64,000 bases of DNA. Origin: SAR324 cluster bacterium (GTDB taxonomy: Bacteria > SAR324 > XYD2-FULL-50-16 > HCM1). The stretch lies in NCBI GenBank assembly GCA_002995645.1, contig PUHO01000007.1:4797-68796 (forward strand), given 5' to 3'. How positions within the stretch are numbered: position 1 is the first letter of the stretch; the number at the start of each line of letters is the position of its first letter. Of the stretch, positions 34,395 through 43,284 are shown piece after piece. Both the position numbers and the translations under genes were made by a program. Under the pieces are notes generated by a model, which saw only the letters and a list, made by a program, of their open reading frames with translations, was not told where the DNA came from and made no database searches.

Positions 34395-35447
34395 ATGGCT
34401 TTTAAAAGACCTACACTAGAAGAATTAAAACACAGAATAAGAGGGGATATAAATTCGCGTTTGCAAGTAGGCAAGAATCTAGAAAGATATGATTTATTGT
34501 CTATTCTAGGCGAAGTGGAAGCAGGCGGGCAACATAGTTTATACGGTGCGCTTGCCTTTCTTTCAAGACAACTATTTATTGCCACAGCAGAAGGCGCCTA
34601 TTTAGATAGATTACTATCATGGCGGGGCATTGTTCGAAGTGAAGCAACCGTAGCAAGAGGCAACGTAGAACTAACCGGCGTAAGTGGTAGTGTTATTCCT
34701 GAAAATACGGCGCTTTCCGGAGAAAACAGTATTTTATATAAAACAAATACGTTAGTACTTATCGGCGCGTCCGGTAAAACTACGGTGGAAGTTGTGGCAA
34801 CACAAGCAGGAGATAAAGGAAACTTACCAAGTAAATCTAGTTTACATCTAGTTGTTAGCATAGCCGGTGTGAAAGACGAGGCAATCGTATGTAAAGACGG
34901 ATTACAAGGAGGAGAGGAAATAGAAAGTGATAATTCATATCGAATCAGAGCGGCAAAAGAGGTGAGTACTTCTTTATCAAGATACGGCAAAGACGGTGAT
35001 TTTGCTTTTTGGGCAAAAGAAAGTAGTAACGGCATAGACAGAGCATGGGAAATACGCAATGCAGATACGTACGGGACTTTACTTATCCAAGTGGCAAGAG
35101 GCAACGTGCAAGCAACAAGCTCTTCGATTCAAGAAGCGGAAAAATATATTTTAGATAGAGCGCCTATAGGTATACGATATAAAATAGAAACGCCACAAAT
35201 CCAAACAGTGGATTTAAGCCTTTCAATCCAACCGGGAAGCCAACAATATCAAGATAAAGCAAGCGATGCTATTAGGTTATATTTTCAGCAAAAGGCAACG
35301 CCAAACAAGGTACTTCAGTTAAATGAAATACAAAAGGTAGTTGAATCAGTGCCGAACGTTTTTCACGTAGAAATTCATAAACCAACGCAAGATATCCCGT
35401 TTGATTTGCAAACCTTGCCGGTTATAGGAGCGATTACATATGTTTAA
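34395..35447 (+). CDS. Baseplate J-like wedge protein (Mu gp47-like)
   Basis: 350 residues, the usual size. FKRPTLEELKHRIRGDINSRL at the start, then LFIATAEGAYLDRLLSWRGIVRSEATVARGNV, GLQGGEEIESDNSYRIRAAKEVS and the GRPPVTGI-like tail of the baseplate J family are evident. It forms the wedge that links hub and fibres. Overlaps gp48 by 8 bp. Confidence 0.92.
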   Translation: MAFKRPTLEELKHRIRGDINSRLQVGKNLERYDLLSILGEVEAGGQHSLYGALAFLSRQLFIATAEGAYLDRLLSWRGIVRSEATVARGNVELTGVSGSVIPENTALSGENSILYKTNTLVLIGASGKTTVEVVATQAGDKGNLPSKSSLHLVVSIAGVKDEAIVCKDGLQGGEEIESDNSYRIRAAKEVSTSLSRYGKDGDFAFWAKESSNGIDRAWEIRNADTYGTLLIQVARGNVQATSSSIQEAEKYILDRAPIGIRYKIETPQIQTVDLSLSIQPGSQQYQDKASDAIRLYFQQKATPNKVLQLNEIQKVVESVPNVFHVEIHKPTQDIPFDLQTLPVIGAITYV

Positions 35448-35997
35448 AAAATTTAGTGAAATAGAATATACTGCCGCTTTATTACAGCTACTTCCTATTG
35501 GCAAGATTTGGGAACAAGAAAAACAAACGCCGCAAGGAGACGTCTATGCTATCCTACGTGCTAGAGCTGCCGAGTATAAACGTTTTGACACTATGTTAGC
35601 TAAACTTTTTGAAGAATCTATCCCGTCAAAAGCAAACTTAATGATAGACGAATGGGAAAAGGAAGCTTCTTTGCCTATGACAAAAGATCAAATTAACGTT
35701 AGAAGATACCGCGTTATAGACGCCTTAAATCAAATGCATAACGTAACGCAAGAATCAATGGCGCAAATAGCTAGCATTTTTAATTATTACGTAACCATTC
35801 AAAGAGTGAAAGGATTTAAATTAGCACAAACAGGTAAAATACGTAGTGGCGAACGAAAATATACAACAAATTATTATTACTTTTTTTTGTTTATTACAAA
35901 AACACCTAATGCAAAACCAAATATAAAATATGAACAGTTAGTACGTAGTCAAATACTAAGTTGTTTTTCAATTAAATTTATTTACGAGGCAATATGA
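35440..35997 (+). CDS. Tail protein (Mu gp48/YmfQ-like, DUF2313)
   Basis: 185 residues. YTAALLQLLPIGKIWEQE at the start and LMIDEWEKEASLPMTKDQINVRRYRVIDAL are typical of the DUF2313 family at the outer edge of the baseplate. Overlaps both neighbours by a few bases. Confidence 0.87.
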   Translation: MFKKFSEIEYTAALLQLLPIGKIWEQEKQTPQGDVYAILRARAAEYKRFDTMLAKLFEESIPSKANLMIDEWEKEASLPMTKDQINVRRYRVIDALNQMHNVTQESMAQIASIFNYYVTIQRVKGFKLAQTGKIRSGERKYTTNYYYFFLFITKTPNAKPNIKYEQLVRSQILSCFSIKFIYEAI

Positions 35998-36884
35998 CGT
36001 TATACCCTAATGATCCGCTAGATAGTGCAAATCAAAGAGTCGTAGGTCTAGAAAATGGCAAATTTACAGACGGCGATCCAGTCAAAGGCATTGCGCCAAG
36101 TATTATTCCGGCACAGTGGCAAAATTTATTAACTGATTTACTAGAAACGGCAATTTTACAAGAAAACGGAAGCGTTAATAATACGGATATCCATCAACTA
36201 GCCAATGTTTTAACTAATATCCACAAGCTTATTCAAACAAATAAAACGAATATAGCTACTAATAAATCAAACATAACGCAAGAAACCGCTAACCTGTTAA
36301 CAACGTTAAACACAAAAATAAGCCAAGCAAACCAAAATTTGACTAATGAAATGGCGAATGCGGCAACAAAAAGATCAACCTTACAAACAGATTTAACAAA
36401 CCTGCTTAACCGTGCTAAAGCGGATTTAACTAGTCTTATTAACCAAGCTAGTAGCCGCGTTCCTGTTGGCACAATCTTGCAATATTACGGAAGAACGGCG
36501 CCAAGCGGTTTTTTGTTATGTGACGGTACGTCTTATTATAGATCTAGTTATAGCGAATTATCGCATTTAATATCATCAGGTAGTTCAAGTGAATTTAAAG
36601 TTCCTGATTTACGTGATAGATTTGTACAAACTAAAACGCACGATATCGGCGTCCATGAAGACGGCAAGGTACCGTATAATCATAGTACGTTCGGTGAAAT
36701 GTTTACTCGCGGCACCGTTACGGGAACAGGCAATTTTTCAGTAGTTAGAAACACGCATACTTTTGATTTAAATAATTTAGGTCATGGTCAAGAATATGCT
36801 TTTAATACTTTATATTTTTCAATCGGAAGCGGAAATAAAGTATTGCCAGATAACATTGTGCTTAATGCTATTATTAAATACTAA
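35994..36884 (+). CDS. Tail fibre with collar domain
   Basis: 296 residues. N-terminal baseplate attachment part, then a long helical heptad-like stretch (about 75-155) rich in Asn, Thr and Ala, then a phage tail collar domain (PVGTILQYYGRTAPSGFLLCDG and VPDLRDRFVQ) and a short receptor-binding end. It is short for a Mu fibre (over 500). It should decide which cells the particle binds. Only one fibre gene is present, with no invertible region. Confidence 0.85.
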   Translation: MTLYPNDPLDSANQRVVGLENGKFTDGDPVKGIAPSIIPAQWQNLLTDLLETAILQENGSVNNTDIHQLANVLTNIHKLIQTNKTNIATNKSNITQETANLLTTLNTKISQANQNLTNEMANAATKRSTLQTDLTNLLNRAKADLTSLINQASSRVPVGTILQYYGRTAPSGFLLCDGTSYYRSSYSELSHLISSGSSSEFKVPDLRDRFVQTKTHDIGVHEDGKVPYNHSTFGEMFTRGTVTGTGNFSVVRNTHTFDLNNLGHGQEYAFNTLYFSIGSGNKVLPDNIVLNAIIKY

Positions 36885-36904
36885 ATTATTTTTCAAGAGG
36901 AACT

Positions 36905-37612
36905 ATGTTAGTATATCACTATGACAGAATAACAAAAGAATATAAAATAACAACGCAAGCCAACGTAGATCCCAAAATACCAAATAGGTATTTGCTCCCA
37001 GCCTGCGCAAGCTTTACTCCCATACCGGAAACAAAGGAAGGTTACGCCATTGTGTATAATGAGACAAGTAAAACATGGGAGTATATAGAAGATTATAGAG
37101 GCAAAACAATATGGCAAGATTATCAAACTTCAAAAAAAATAATGAAAATAGGGAGTCTTCCGTTCGGTTGGAGTTTAACCCAGCCGGAAGCGCCAATATA
37201 TATAAGTAAAAAAGAAAAAAGTAGGCAAATATCTTTTCAGACAAATCAAATATTATATAAAGGAGTGGTTATTCATATAAACAAAGTGGCAAGGAAGTTT
37301 ATAGCAACAACTAAGTTTTTACAGCACCTTTGTATGATTGAACCGATAATGAAAGAAACAGAAACAAAGCAGCTAGCGCACTATAACCCTAAAGCCGAAG
37401 TATCACCAACAACAGGAAGTTATACCTTACAAGACGACTGGTTTCAAGAATATGCTTTTTCTAGGAAAGAAGTAAGTTATATTAAAGATAAGATATATAG
37501 TTTTTGGCAAGCTTATAAAGCGGAGAAGTACCGTTGTTTACGAGCTATTGAGCTAGCGAAAAATAAGCAAGAAATAGATAACGTTACGTTTAACCAGAAT
37601 TGTATAAACTAA
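36905..37612 (+). CDS. Tail fibre-associated protein, function uncertain
   Basis: 235 residues, no clear domain. The beginning (MLVYHYDRITKEYKITTQANVDP, then GYAIVYNETSKTWEYIEDYRGKTIWQ) resembles proteins coded next to fibres that carry a carbohydrate-module-like start and a C-terminal helical part, such as fibre-assembly proteins. It starts with an AAGAGGA ribosome binding site 20 bp after the fibre gene and is the last gene of the cluster. Its stop is 3 bp from the aroA stop on the other strand. Confidence 0.55.
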   Translation: MLVYHYDRITKEYKITTQANVDPKIPNRYLLPACASFTPIPETKEGYAIVYNETSKTWEYIEDYRGKTIWQDYQTSKKIMKIGSLPFGWSLTQPEAPIYISKKEKSRQISFQTNQILYKGVVIHINKVARKFIATTKFLQHLCMIEPIMKETETKQLAHYNPKAEVSPTTGSYTLQDDWFQEYAFSRKEVSYIKDKIYSFWQAYKAEKYRCLRAIELAKNKQEIDNVTFNQNCIN

Positions 37613-37630
37613 ATACTACGTAGTAGTTAG
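37609..37630. terminator. Palindrome at the convergent end of the phage cluster and aroA
   Basis: TACTACGTAGTA (37614-37625) is a perfect 12-bp palindrome, extendable with one mismatch to ACTAA-TACTAC / GTAGTA-TTAGT. It overlaps the aroA stop and touches the phage stop. Without a T run it could be a weak bidirectional terminator or simply chance. Confidence 0.3.
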
Positions 37631-38902
37631 TAAAGGCAAAAAGGTTTCAAAGAAATGCGGGAAGGTTTTAGAAACGCAAGCAGGATGTTTAATACTACAA
37701 CCTTTCACTTTTGCCGCAATTAAAGCAAACGACATTGCCATACGATGATCGTCATAGGTGTTAAACGAAACGGGATTATATGAATCACTGGGCGTTATAG
37801 TTAAACTACTTGGCGTTTGTTCGCAAATAGCGCCAAGTTTAGTTAACTCTGTTGCAATAGCGTCTATACGATCGCATTCTTTTAAACGCATATTTGCTAT
37901 ATTATAAATAGTCGTTTTGCCAGTTGCAAATAAAGCGACTGATGCCAAAGTTGGTGCAACGTCACTCATTGTGTTCATATCAATGGCAACTGATTGTAAG
38001 CGATTCGTTGGTTTGCTAACTGTAATGGTCGAGTCCGTTCTTTCTACTAAACAGCCCATTTGTTCCAATATTTTCGCAAATCCCCAATCACCTTGCGTTG
38101 AATAAGGGGAAAAGCCGTTTAAAGTAATACTTCCCCCCACAATAGCAGGTAACGCTAAAAAATAAGAAGCAGTGGAAGCGTCTGTTTCCACTGTGTATTC
38201 TTGTGCTTGGTATGCTTGATTTGCCTTAATTACTAAACTAGAAGCCGAAAGCCAAGAAACGGTTACGCCGAAATTTTTCATTAATTCTAAAGTCATATCA
38301 ATATAAGTTTTAGAAACAATATTCCCTTCTAACGATATACGTATATCTTTATGAGCATAAGGCGCGCACATTAATAGAGCAGAAATATATTGCGAACTAT
38401 GTTCAGCGTATAACGTAACTTGCCCGCCTTGTATTCCATTTGCCTGAATCTGTAACGGTAAAGATTCAGTTTTGTTTATATGGGTAATCTTACAACCAAG
38501 CTGTTGTAGTGCAATAGTAAGGTCCTTAATTGGACGTTGTTGCATACGATCGTTACCGGTAAGAACGTATTCTCCTTTCCCCAAATTTAAAGCGGCAGTT
38601 AAAAAACGAGACGCCGTCCCCGCATTTTCAATATACAAAGGGTGTGTGTGACTTGTAAAAGCCCCGCCTAGACCATGTATGATATGCTGATTCTCTTTTT
38701 TGATAATAGTAACGCCTAGCTTTTGTAACGCCTGTTGCATGTAATGGGTGTCATCACATACCAGCACGTTAGTAAGCTTACTTGTTCCTTTAGCAAGTGC
38801 CGCAAGTAATAAAGCACGATTACTAATACTTTTTGAAGAAGGAATAGTCAAAGTTGCCTTAACGGCGTTACTTGTAGGTATCGGTAACGGATTAGTATTC
38901 AT
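37616..38902 (-). CDS. aroA: 3-phosphoshikimate 1-carboxyvinyltransferase (EPSP synthase)
   Basis: Shikimate-pathway enzyme joining phosphoenolpyruvate to shikimate 3-phosphate. The N-terminal IPSSKSISNRALLLAALAKG and the later GNAGTASRFLTAAL-like ENAGTASRFLTAAL, GNDRMQQRPIKDL, the SSQYISALLM segment, SKTYIDMTLELMKNFG and MRLKECDRIDAIATEL are complete. 428 residues, class I type like E. coli. Its stop is 1 bp from the thrC start side downstream, so aroA is co-transcribed behind thrC. Start ATG 38902 is 1 bp before the end of thrC. Confidence 0.95.
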   Translation of the reverse strand: MNTNPLPIPTSNAVKATLTIPSSKSISNRALLLAALAKGTSKLTNVLVCDDTHYMQQALQKLGVTIIKKENQHIIHGLGGAFTSHTHPLYIENAGTASRFLTAALNLGKGEYVLTGNDRMQQRPIKDLTIALQQLGCKITHINKTESLPLQIQANGIQGGQVTLYAEHSSQYISALLMCAPYAHKDIRISLEGNIVSKTYIDMTLELMKNFGVTVSWLSASSLVIKANQAYQAQEYTVETDASTASYFLALPAIVGGSITLNGFSPYSTQGDWGFAKILEQMGCLVERTDSTITVSKPTNRLQSVAIDMNTMSDVAPTLASVALFATGKTTIYNIANMRLKECDRIDAIATELTKLGAICEQTPSSLTITPSDSYNPVSFNTYDDHRMAMSFALIAAKVKGCSIKHPACVSKTFPHFFETFLPLLTTT

Positions 38903-40300
38903 TTACTGATCTAGATCTTTATTTTCACGTAAAATAGTAAGAATAATATCTTTAATAGCATTAATATCAGCTGCCGCATGAATACAAGAAGTTTGCTTTT
39001 GTTCTAATTCTTGTAAAACTGACGGTAGTTCTATTTTTTTACCTGTTGCTTTAAAGAAGGCATCGCCAAATTTAGACGGATGTGCCGTTGCTAAACAAAT
39101 AACGTTTTGAAAATCAAATTGATCAGCTGCGCAAAGTCCGGTTGCCGTGTGGGGATCCACATTAAGCCCTTGTTCATTGTATGAAGAGATATATTGATAT
39201 ATTTCTTCTGTACTTGTGGCATAACTACAAAAGTCACTTTGTAACTTGTCCCGTTCTTTTTGTGTTAAAGCAAACTCGCCTGTTTTTAAATCTTCCATAT
39301 GAGAAGCAACAAGCTTAGTATCTTTGTCGGCTATATCGTAAAGATAACGTTCAAAATTACTAGCAATTTGAATATCCATAGACGGCGCCGGTGTTGGCGT
39401 GCTTTCTTTTACAGTATACTTTCCTGTTTGAATAGTGCGGTGAAGTATATCGTTTGCATTAGTTGCTAGAATTAACTTCTTAATTGGCAAGCCCATTTGT
39501 TTTGCCATATAGCCGGCGTATATGTTTCCAAAATTGCCGGTTGGTACGCAAAAAGCTTCTACGTCGGTTCCTACTTTTTTTCTATATTCTCTTGCTGCAT
39601 AAAAATAGTAAGGTACTTGCGCCATTAACCTTACCCAGTTAATAGAGTTAATCGCACCTAGATTATAGGTTTTCCTTAATTGCGTATCAGAAAAGATTTC
39701 TTTAACAATAGCTTGTGCATTGTCAAACGAACCTTCTATGGCAATATTAGTAATGTTATCATCTAATACGGAAGTCATTTGTAATTCTTGTATTTTAGTC
39801 ACACGATTAAGTGGATGTAAAACAAAAAGATGAATGTTCTTTTTACCTCGTACTCCGTAAATAGCGGCGCTTCCAGTATCGCCAGACGTAGCACCTATTA
39901 AAGTTAGTTGTTTATTATTTTTTGCTAAAAGATATTCAAATAAATTACCAAGGAATTGAAGCGCAACGTCTTTAAAAGCAAAAGTGGGTCCGTAAAATAG
40001 ATCTAATAGTTGGTGCTTACCTGCCGTTGTCAGTTGCACTACGTTGGGAATTCTAAAAGAAGAATAACTTTTTTCTATAAGTGTTTTTAGATCTTGTTTT
40101 GGAACGATTCCGTCTGCGAAAGGAAGGAATATTTCCAAGGCTAGGTCAGTATAGGATAGATCTTCTTTAGTGTCGTAAAGATGAGATAAATCAGGTAGTG
40201 AGTTTGGAATAAATAAACCACCGTCCGGAGCTAAGCCGGAAAGTGCGACGTCTTCGAAAGACGCGGAGGATATAAGCCCCCTTGTACTAGAATAAAGCAT
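38903..40300 (-). CDS. thrC: Threonine synthase
   Basis: PLP enzyme that makes L-threonine from O-phosphohomoserine. MLYSSTRG at the N-terminus, GLAPDGGLFIP, YGPTFAFKDVALQFLG with the PLP lysine, TLIGATSGDTGSAAIYG and PTGNFGNIYAGYMAKQMG are diagnostic. I use ATG 40300 (MLYSS) rather than the TTG at 40339, because the first is the family start. Length 465. Its first codons and upstream region lie in a 334-bp segment that is tandemly duplicated (40279-40946), so its 5' control region was rebuilt by that event. Confidence 0.94.
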   Translation of the reverse strand: MLYSSTRGLISSASFEDVALSGLAPDGGLFIPNSLPDLSHLYDTKEDLSYTDLALEIFLPFADGIVPKQDLKTLIEKSYSSFRIPNVVQLTTAGKHQLLDLFYGPTFAFKDVALQFLGNLFEYLLAKNNKQLTLIGATSGDTGSAAIYGVRGKKNIHLFVLHPLNRVTKIQELQMTSVLDDNITNIAIEGSFDNAQAIVKEIFSDTQLRKTYNLGAINSINWVRLMAQVPYYFYAAREYRKKVGTDVEAFCVPTGNFGNIYAGYMAKQMGLPIKKLILATNANDILHRTIQTGKYTVKESTPTPAPSMDIQIASNFERYLYDIADKDTKLVASHMEDLKTGEFALTQKERDKLQSDFCSYATSTEEIYQYISSYNEQGLNVDPHTATGLCAADQFDFQNVICLATAHPSKFGDAFFKATGKKIELPSVLQELEQKQTSCIHAAADINAIKDIILTILRENKDLDQ

Positions 40301-40612
40301 AGAAAATATTAAAAGAGTAAAAAAATTAAAAAATGCCAATTTATGGAAAGATAATTATATTTCCATAATTGTAAAATATTAGTTTGTATATAAATAAAAA
40401 AGATGAATAAAAATACAATAATCCAAAGTTTTACATTTTCTAGGATAAAAATGAATAACCATTTGTTAATAGCACCCCGTTTTGCTTCAATGCTTATGTT
40501 TTTAGCAGAGAGTATGATAAAAGCAAGAATGGGCAAGCTAATCTAGCTAAAATCAATGGGGACCCCCTATAGTATTAAGGTCAATATACCAGCAATAGGG
40601 ATAAATAGCAAT
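40279..40612 (-). pseudogene. Degenerate tandem copy of the 3' end of the membrane gene at 40643
   Basis: Segments 40279-40612 and 40613-40946 are copies with an exact 334-bp offset. The copy nearer aroA encodes the last 75 or so residues of the membrane protein (FIILSAKNISIEAKRGAINK and on) but holds two in-frame TAG codons and has lost the upstream part. The other copy is the real 3' end of that gene plus a dead copy of the first thrC codons. Confidence 0.92.
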
Positions 40613-40642
40613 CCCTTATACTAGAATAAAGCATAGAAAATA

Positions 40643-41800
40643 TTAAAAGAGTAAAGAAATTAAAAAATGCCAATTTATGGAAAGATAATTATAGTTCCAT
40701 AATTGTAAAATATTAGTTTGTTTGAAAATAAAAAAGATGAATAAAAATACAATAATCCAAAGTTTTACATTTTCTAGGATAAAAATGAATAACCATTTGT
40801 TAATAGCACCCCGCTTTGCTTCAATGCTTATGTTTTTAGCAGAGAGTATGATAAAAGCAAGAATGGGCAAGCTGATCCAGCTAAAATCAATAGGGAAGCC
40901 ATATAGTATTAAGGTCAATATACCAGCAATAGGGATAAACAGCAATATACAATTGAACTGATAAAAAATAGGACGTCGTGAAGCAGACACACTGGCAAAG
41001 AGAACGTTCTTTGACGTGCGGAACGTAATAAATTTAAAAGCAACGTCAATAAAAGGTAAGGTATTAAAAGCAAGTAAAAAGATGGCGCCACTCCAAAGCA
41101 ACGTAGGTAGGATTGCCGTTGTATTTTGTAGTGAATTAAGTAGACGCCAAGACCGCGCTAAAAAAGGAGATAAATACCAAAGCCCGGCAGCTAAAATCGC
41201 TAAAGAAACAATCCCGCTTATAGACAAAAAGAAAACACGAAAAAAAGCACGATTCAAAAAAGGAAAAAGAATAAAAGATAATAAAAATAATAGCATTCCT
41301 ATGTGAATAGCAATTCCTATAAGCATAGTGCAACTTAACGGAATAAGGAAAACGGCGTGTTTGCTACAAAGTAATTCATAGAAAAAATAGAAACCAATAA
41401 TCAGCAGAAGGAAGAAAAGTGCATTAGGCGAAATAACAAGCGCGTTAAACGTAAGAAAAGGAGAGGAAACAAGTATTAAAAAACCGTTAATTGCCGTTGA
41501 GCGATCGAAAAATTTATTTAGTAAACGGTAAAACAGACAAATACTTATAATAGACGGTATAATTGATAAGCAAATTAACCTTGTAATGTAATTAGAGAAA
41601 TACGTTGCTACTTGTTGCCAAAAAATAGATTGGTTCATTAAGTAGCTTTGCGCGTTGGTTGCCGAGAAAAATTGAAAAAGGCTATGTTGTATATGAAAAA
41701 AATAAAAGCTTCCCATTGCTAAAACAATAACACAAACGTACCATGTAAGTAATATAATGAAACTAGAACGAGAATATATAAAATTAGCTAGTGATTTCAT
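40643..41800 (-). CDS. Polytopic membrane protein, possible GT-C glycosyltransferase-like
   Basis: 385 residues with about nine to ten hydrophobic segments and few charged loops. Features such as the early extracytoplasmic loop with FFSATNAQSYLMNQ, then RLICLSIIPSIISICLFYRLLNKFFDRSTAINGFLILVSSPFLTFNALVISPN recall dolichol-phosphate-mannose-type (GT39/PMT) enzymes, but the catalytic Asp motif is not clear. Envelope glycan or lipid modification is a weak guess. It is upstream of thrC on the same strand, 343 bp from its start, with the duplicated segment between. Confidence 0.7.
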   Translation of the reverse strand: MKSLANFIYSRSSFIILLTWYVCVIVLAMGSFYFFHIQHSLFQFFSATNAQSYLMNQSIFWQQVATYFSNYITRLICLSIIPSIISICLFYRLLNKFFDRSTAINGFLILVSSPFLTFNALVISPNALFFLLLIIGFYFFYELLCSKHAVFLIPLSCTMLIGIAIHIGMLLFLLSFILFPFLNRAFFRVFFLSISGIVSLAILAAGLWYLSPFLARSWRLLNSLQNTTAILPTLLWSGAIFLLAFNTLPFIDVAFKFITFRTSKNVLFASVSASRRPIFYQFNCILLFIPIAGILTLILYGFPIDFSWISLPILAFIILSAKNISIEAKRGAINKWLFIFILENVKLWIIVFLFIFFIFKQTNILQLWNYNYLSINWHFLISLLF

Positions 41801-41841
41801 ATTTGATGTTTAATTAATTAGTTTTAGGAAGTTACTATACA

Positions 41842-43254
41842 CTATATTGCATTCAAATTCAAAAACACGTCAAGCGTTTTATCTTTGAAACGACCAATAG
41901 AATCGTGGGTATTAACAATAGAAATATCTAGTTCTATACTTAAATCTATAATAGGATTGTGTTTTAGTATTTCATTATCTTTATTTTCTACAACAATAAC
42001 AATTGGTTTTTCTGTTTCTTGGTACGGCAACGGCGTAACAAAGCCAAAAGAACCGTCGCTTAGCTCTACGTAGGAATTAGTTGGATACTTCCCAATAATA
42101 GAAACAAAATCAAGCCACACAACAGGATCAAATTCAATTGCCGCTAGCTTGCCAATAAATTGAATAGCACTAGCTGGATTCCATGATTTTTTATAGGAAC
42201 GTTTACCAATTAAAGCTTGGTAAATATCTATAATACTTAATAGCCTTGTTTCATATAAAACCTCTTTATAATCTTTAATAAAAGGATAGCTGTTTGCTAG
42301 AGTCGGAGTGTATTTTACATGATGATAATGACTAATATTAATAGCTGTTGTTGAAAAGCTAAACTGATGAAGCAACTTAGCGCCAAGTTCGGGGTGTGTT
42401 CGTATAATCTTAGCTTCTTTACTATCCGGTGCAAATTTAACGTTACTATCTAGAATTTCCTTTGGTATTTGCGATTTGCCAAAATCATGTAAGAAACTAG
42501 CTAATAACGAGCTTTTCTTATCAGTAAAATGACTTCGTAGCCTTTTCTTTTCAACAAGACGCCAATACACGTGTTGGAAGATACTTCCCACGTCAATACA
42601 ATGAGTATAGGTTTGATTACTTTGTTTTAAACTAGTAAAAGCGGACAAGGTCTCTAGGCTATTGTTTGCAATCAATTCTTCTGCTTGCTCTTCTATATCT
42701 CTGTAAGAGAATTTGTTTTCCCTTGCATTGTCCATTACTTCTTCAATTAAGTTAGACAAGGTTTCATGTTTTTGTGCTAATACGTTCGCTGACGTAATAT
42801 ATTTTGATACGTTGTCAACTACCTTTTTTTGCTTTTCTTTCTTTTTGTTTTCCCATTGATGAACAATACTGTCTTCTGTTTTTTTTATAAGAATAACTTC
42901 AAATTCTGTAAAATTTCTGTTTTCAAGTTCTCGAATTAAAGAAGGCGTAACATAACTTAATTTTTTTAATTCTGGCGGGAAATGATGTATTTTTTCTAAA
43001 CGATCTTTAACTTTTAGTTTTTCAATGGGAATAGCAAGCATTTTTTTTTGACGCATTACAATGGCAGTTGTCTTCTTAAAATTAAGAATAAGCCATTTAA
43101 TAGTAGAGACGTCAAGCGTTTTATATTGTGAAGAAAAACCGGTATAGGCAACAATTTGCATATCTGAATTAAGTTCGTCAAGCAACATGTGGAACGTTTT
43201 TTTCTTTGACTTAGGCGGTTCTTGCGGTTTATTTTGAAAGTTATTTGTTGGCAT
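41842..43254 (-). CDS. HD-domain phosphohydrolase-like protein with a degenerate GYP motif
   Basis: 470 residues. The C-terminal half looks like an HD-GYP domain: LLASFLHDFGKSQIPKEIL supplies the HD pair, IIRTHPELGAKLLHQF the next His, ISHYHHVKYTPTL the position where HHExxDGxGYP is expected, then ETRLLSIIDIYQALIGKRSYK. The E, DG and GYP residues are lost, so cyclic-di-GMP hydrolysis is doubtful although metal ligands remain. The N-terminal half is not recognised. Followed downstream by the membrane gene and preceded by the 645-residue gene 30 bp away. Confidence 0.72.
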   Translation of the reverse strand: MPTNNFQNKPQEPPKSKKKTFHMLLDELNSDMQIVAYTGFSSQYKTLDVSTIKWLILNFKKTTAIVMRQKKMLAIPIEKLKVKDRLEKIHHFPPELKKLSYVTPSLIRELENRNFTEFEVILIKKTEDSIVHQWENKKKEKQKKVVDNVSKYITSANVLAQKHETLSNLIEEVMDNARENKFSYRDIEEQAEELIANNSLETLSAFTSLKQSNQTYTHCIDVGSIFQHVYWRLVEKKRLRSHFTDKKSSLLASFLHDFGKSQIPKEILDSNVKFAPDSKEAKIIRTHPELGAKLLHQFSFSTTAINISHYHHVKYTPTLANSYPFIKDYKEVLYETRLLSIIDIYQALIGKRSYKKSWNPASAIQFIGKLAAIEFDPVVWLDFVSIIGKYPTNSYVELSDGSFGFVTPLPYQETEKPIVIVVENKDNEILKHNPIIDLSIELDISIVNTHDSIGRFKDKTLDVFLNLNAI

Positions 43255-43284
43255 AATTAAATTCTAAAAATGATCAAGATACTT

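Larger units (their letters stand above)
17722..37612 (+). mobile_element. Mu-like prophage remnant or domesticated particle gene cluster
   Basis: About 19.9 kb. The order is: putative small terminase, large terminase, portal, small membrane protein, gp25-like, small ORF, repressor (opposite strand), small ORF, DUF3164, protease/scaffold, major capsid, gp36, gp37, sheath, tube, tail chaperone, tape measure, N, P, gp45, gp46, gp47, gp48, fibre, fibre-associated. Absent: transposase A, ATPase B, Ner, Mor, endolysin/holin, head-morphogenesis F, G and DNA modification genes. No Mu end repeats or flanking target duplication can be recognised. The cluster abuts aroA with a 3-bp gap. Boundaries are therefore functional guesses. 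Confidence 0.85.

Noticed and set aside
17554..37700. Mu-type end sequences or attachment site repeats
   Set aside because: I looked for flanking direct repeats and TG/CA-ended inverted ends at both edges and saw none I could defend.
40309..40536. Separate small membrane protein gene
   Set aside because: It is the C-terminal fragment of the gene at 40643-41800, made by the 334-bp tandem duplication.
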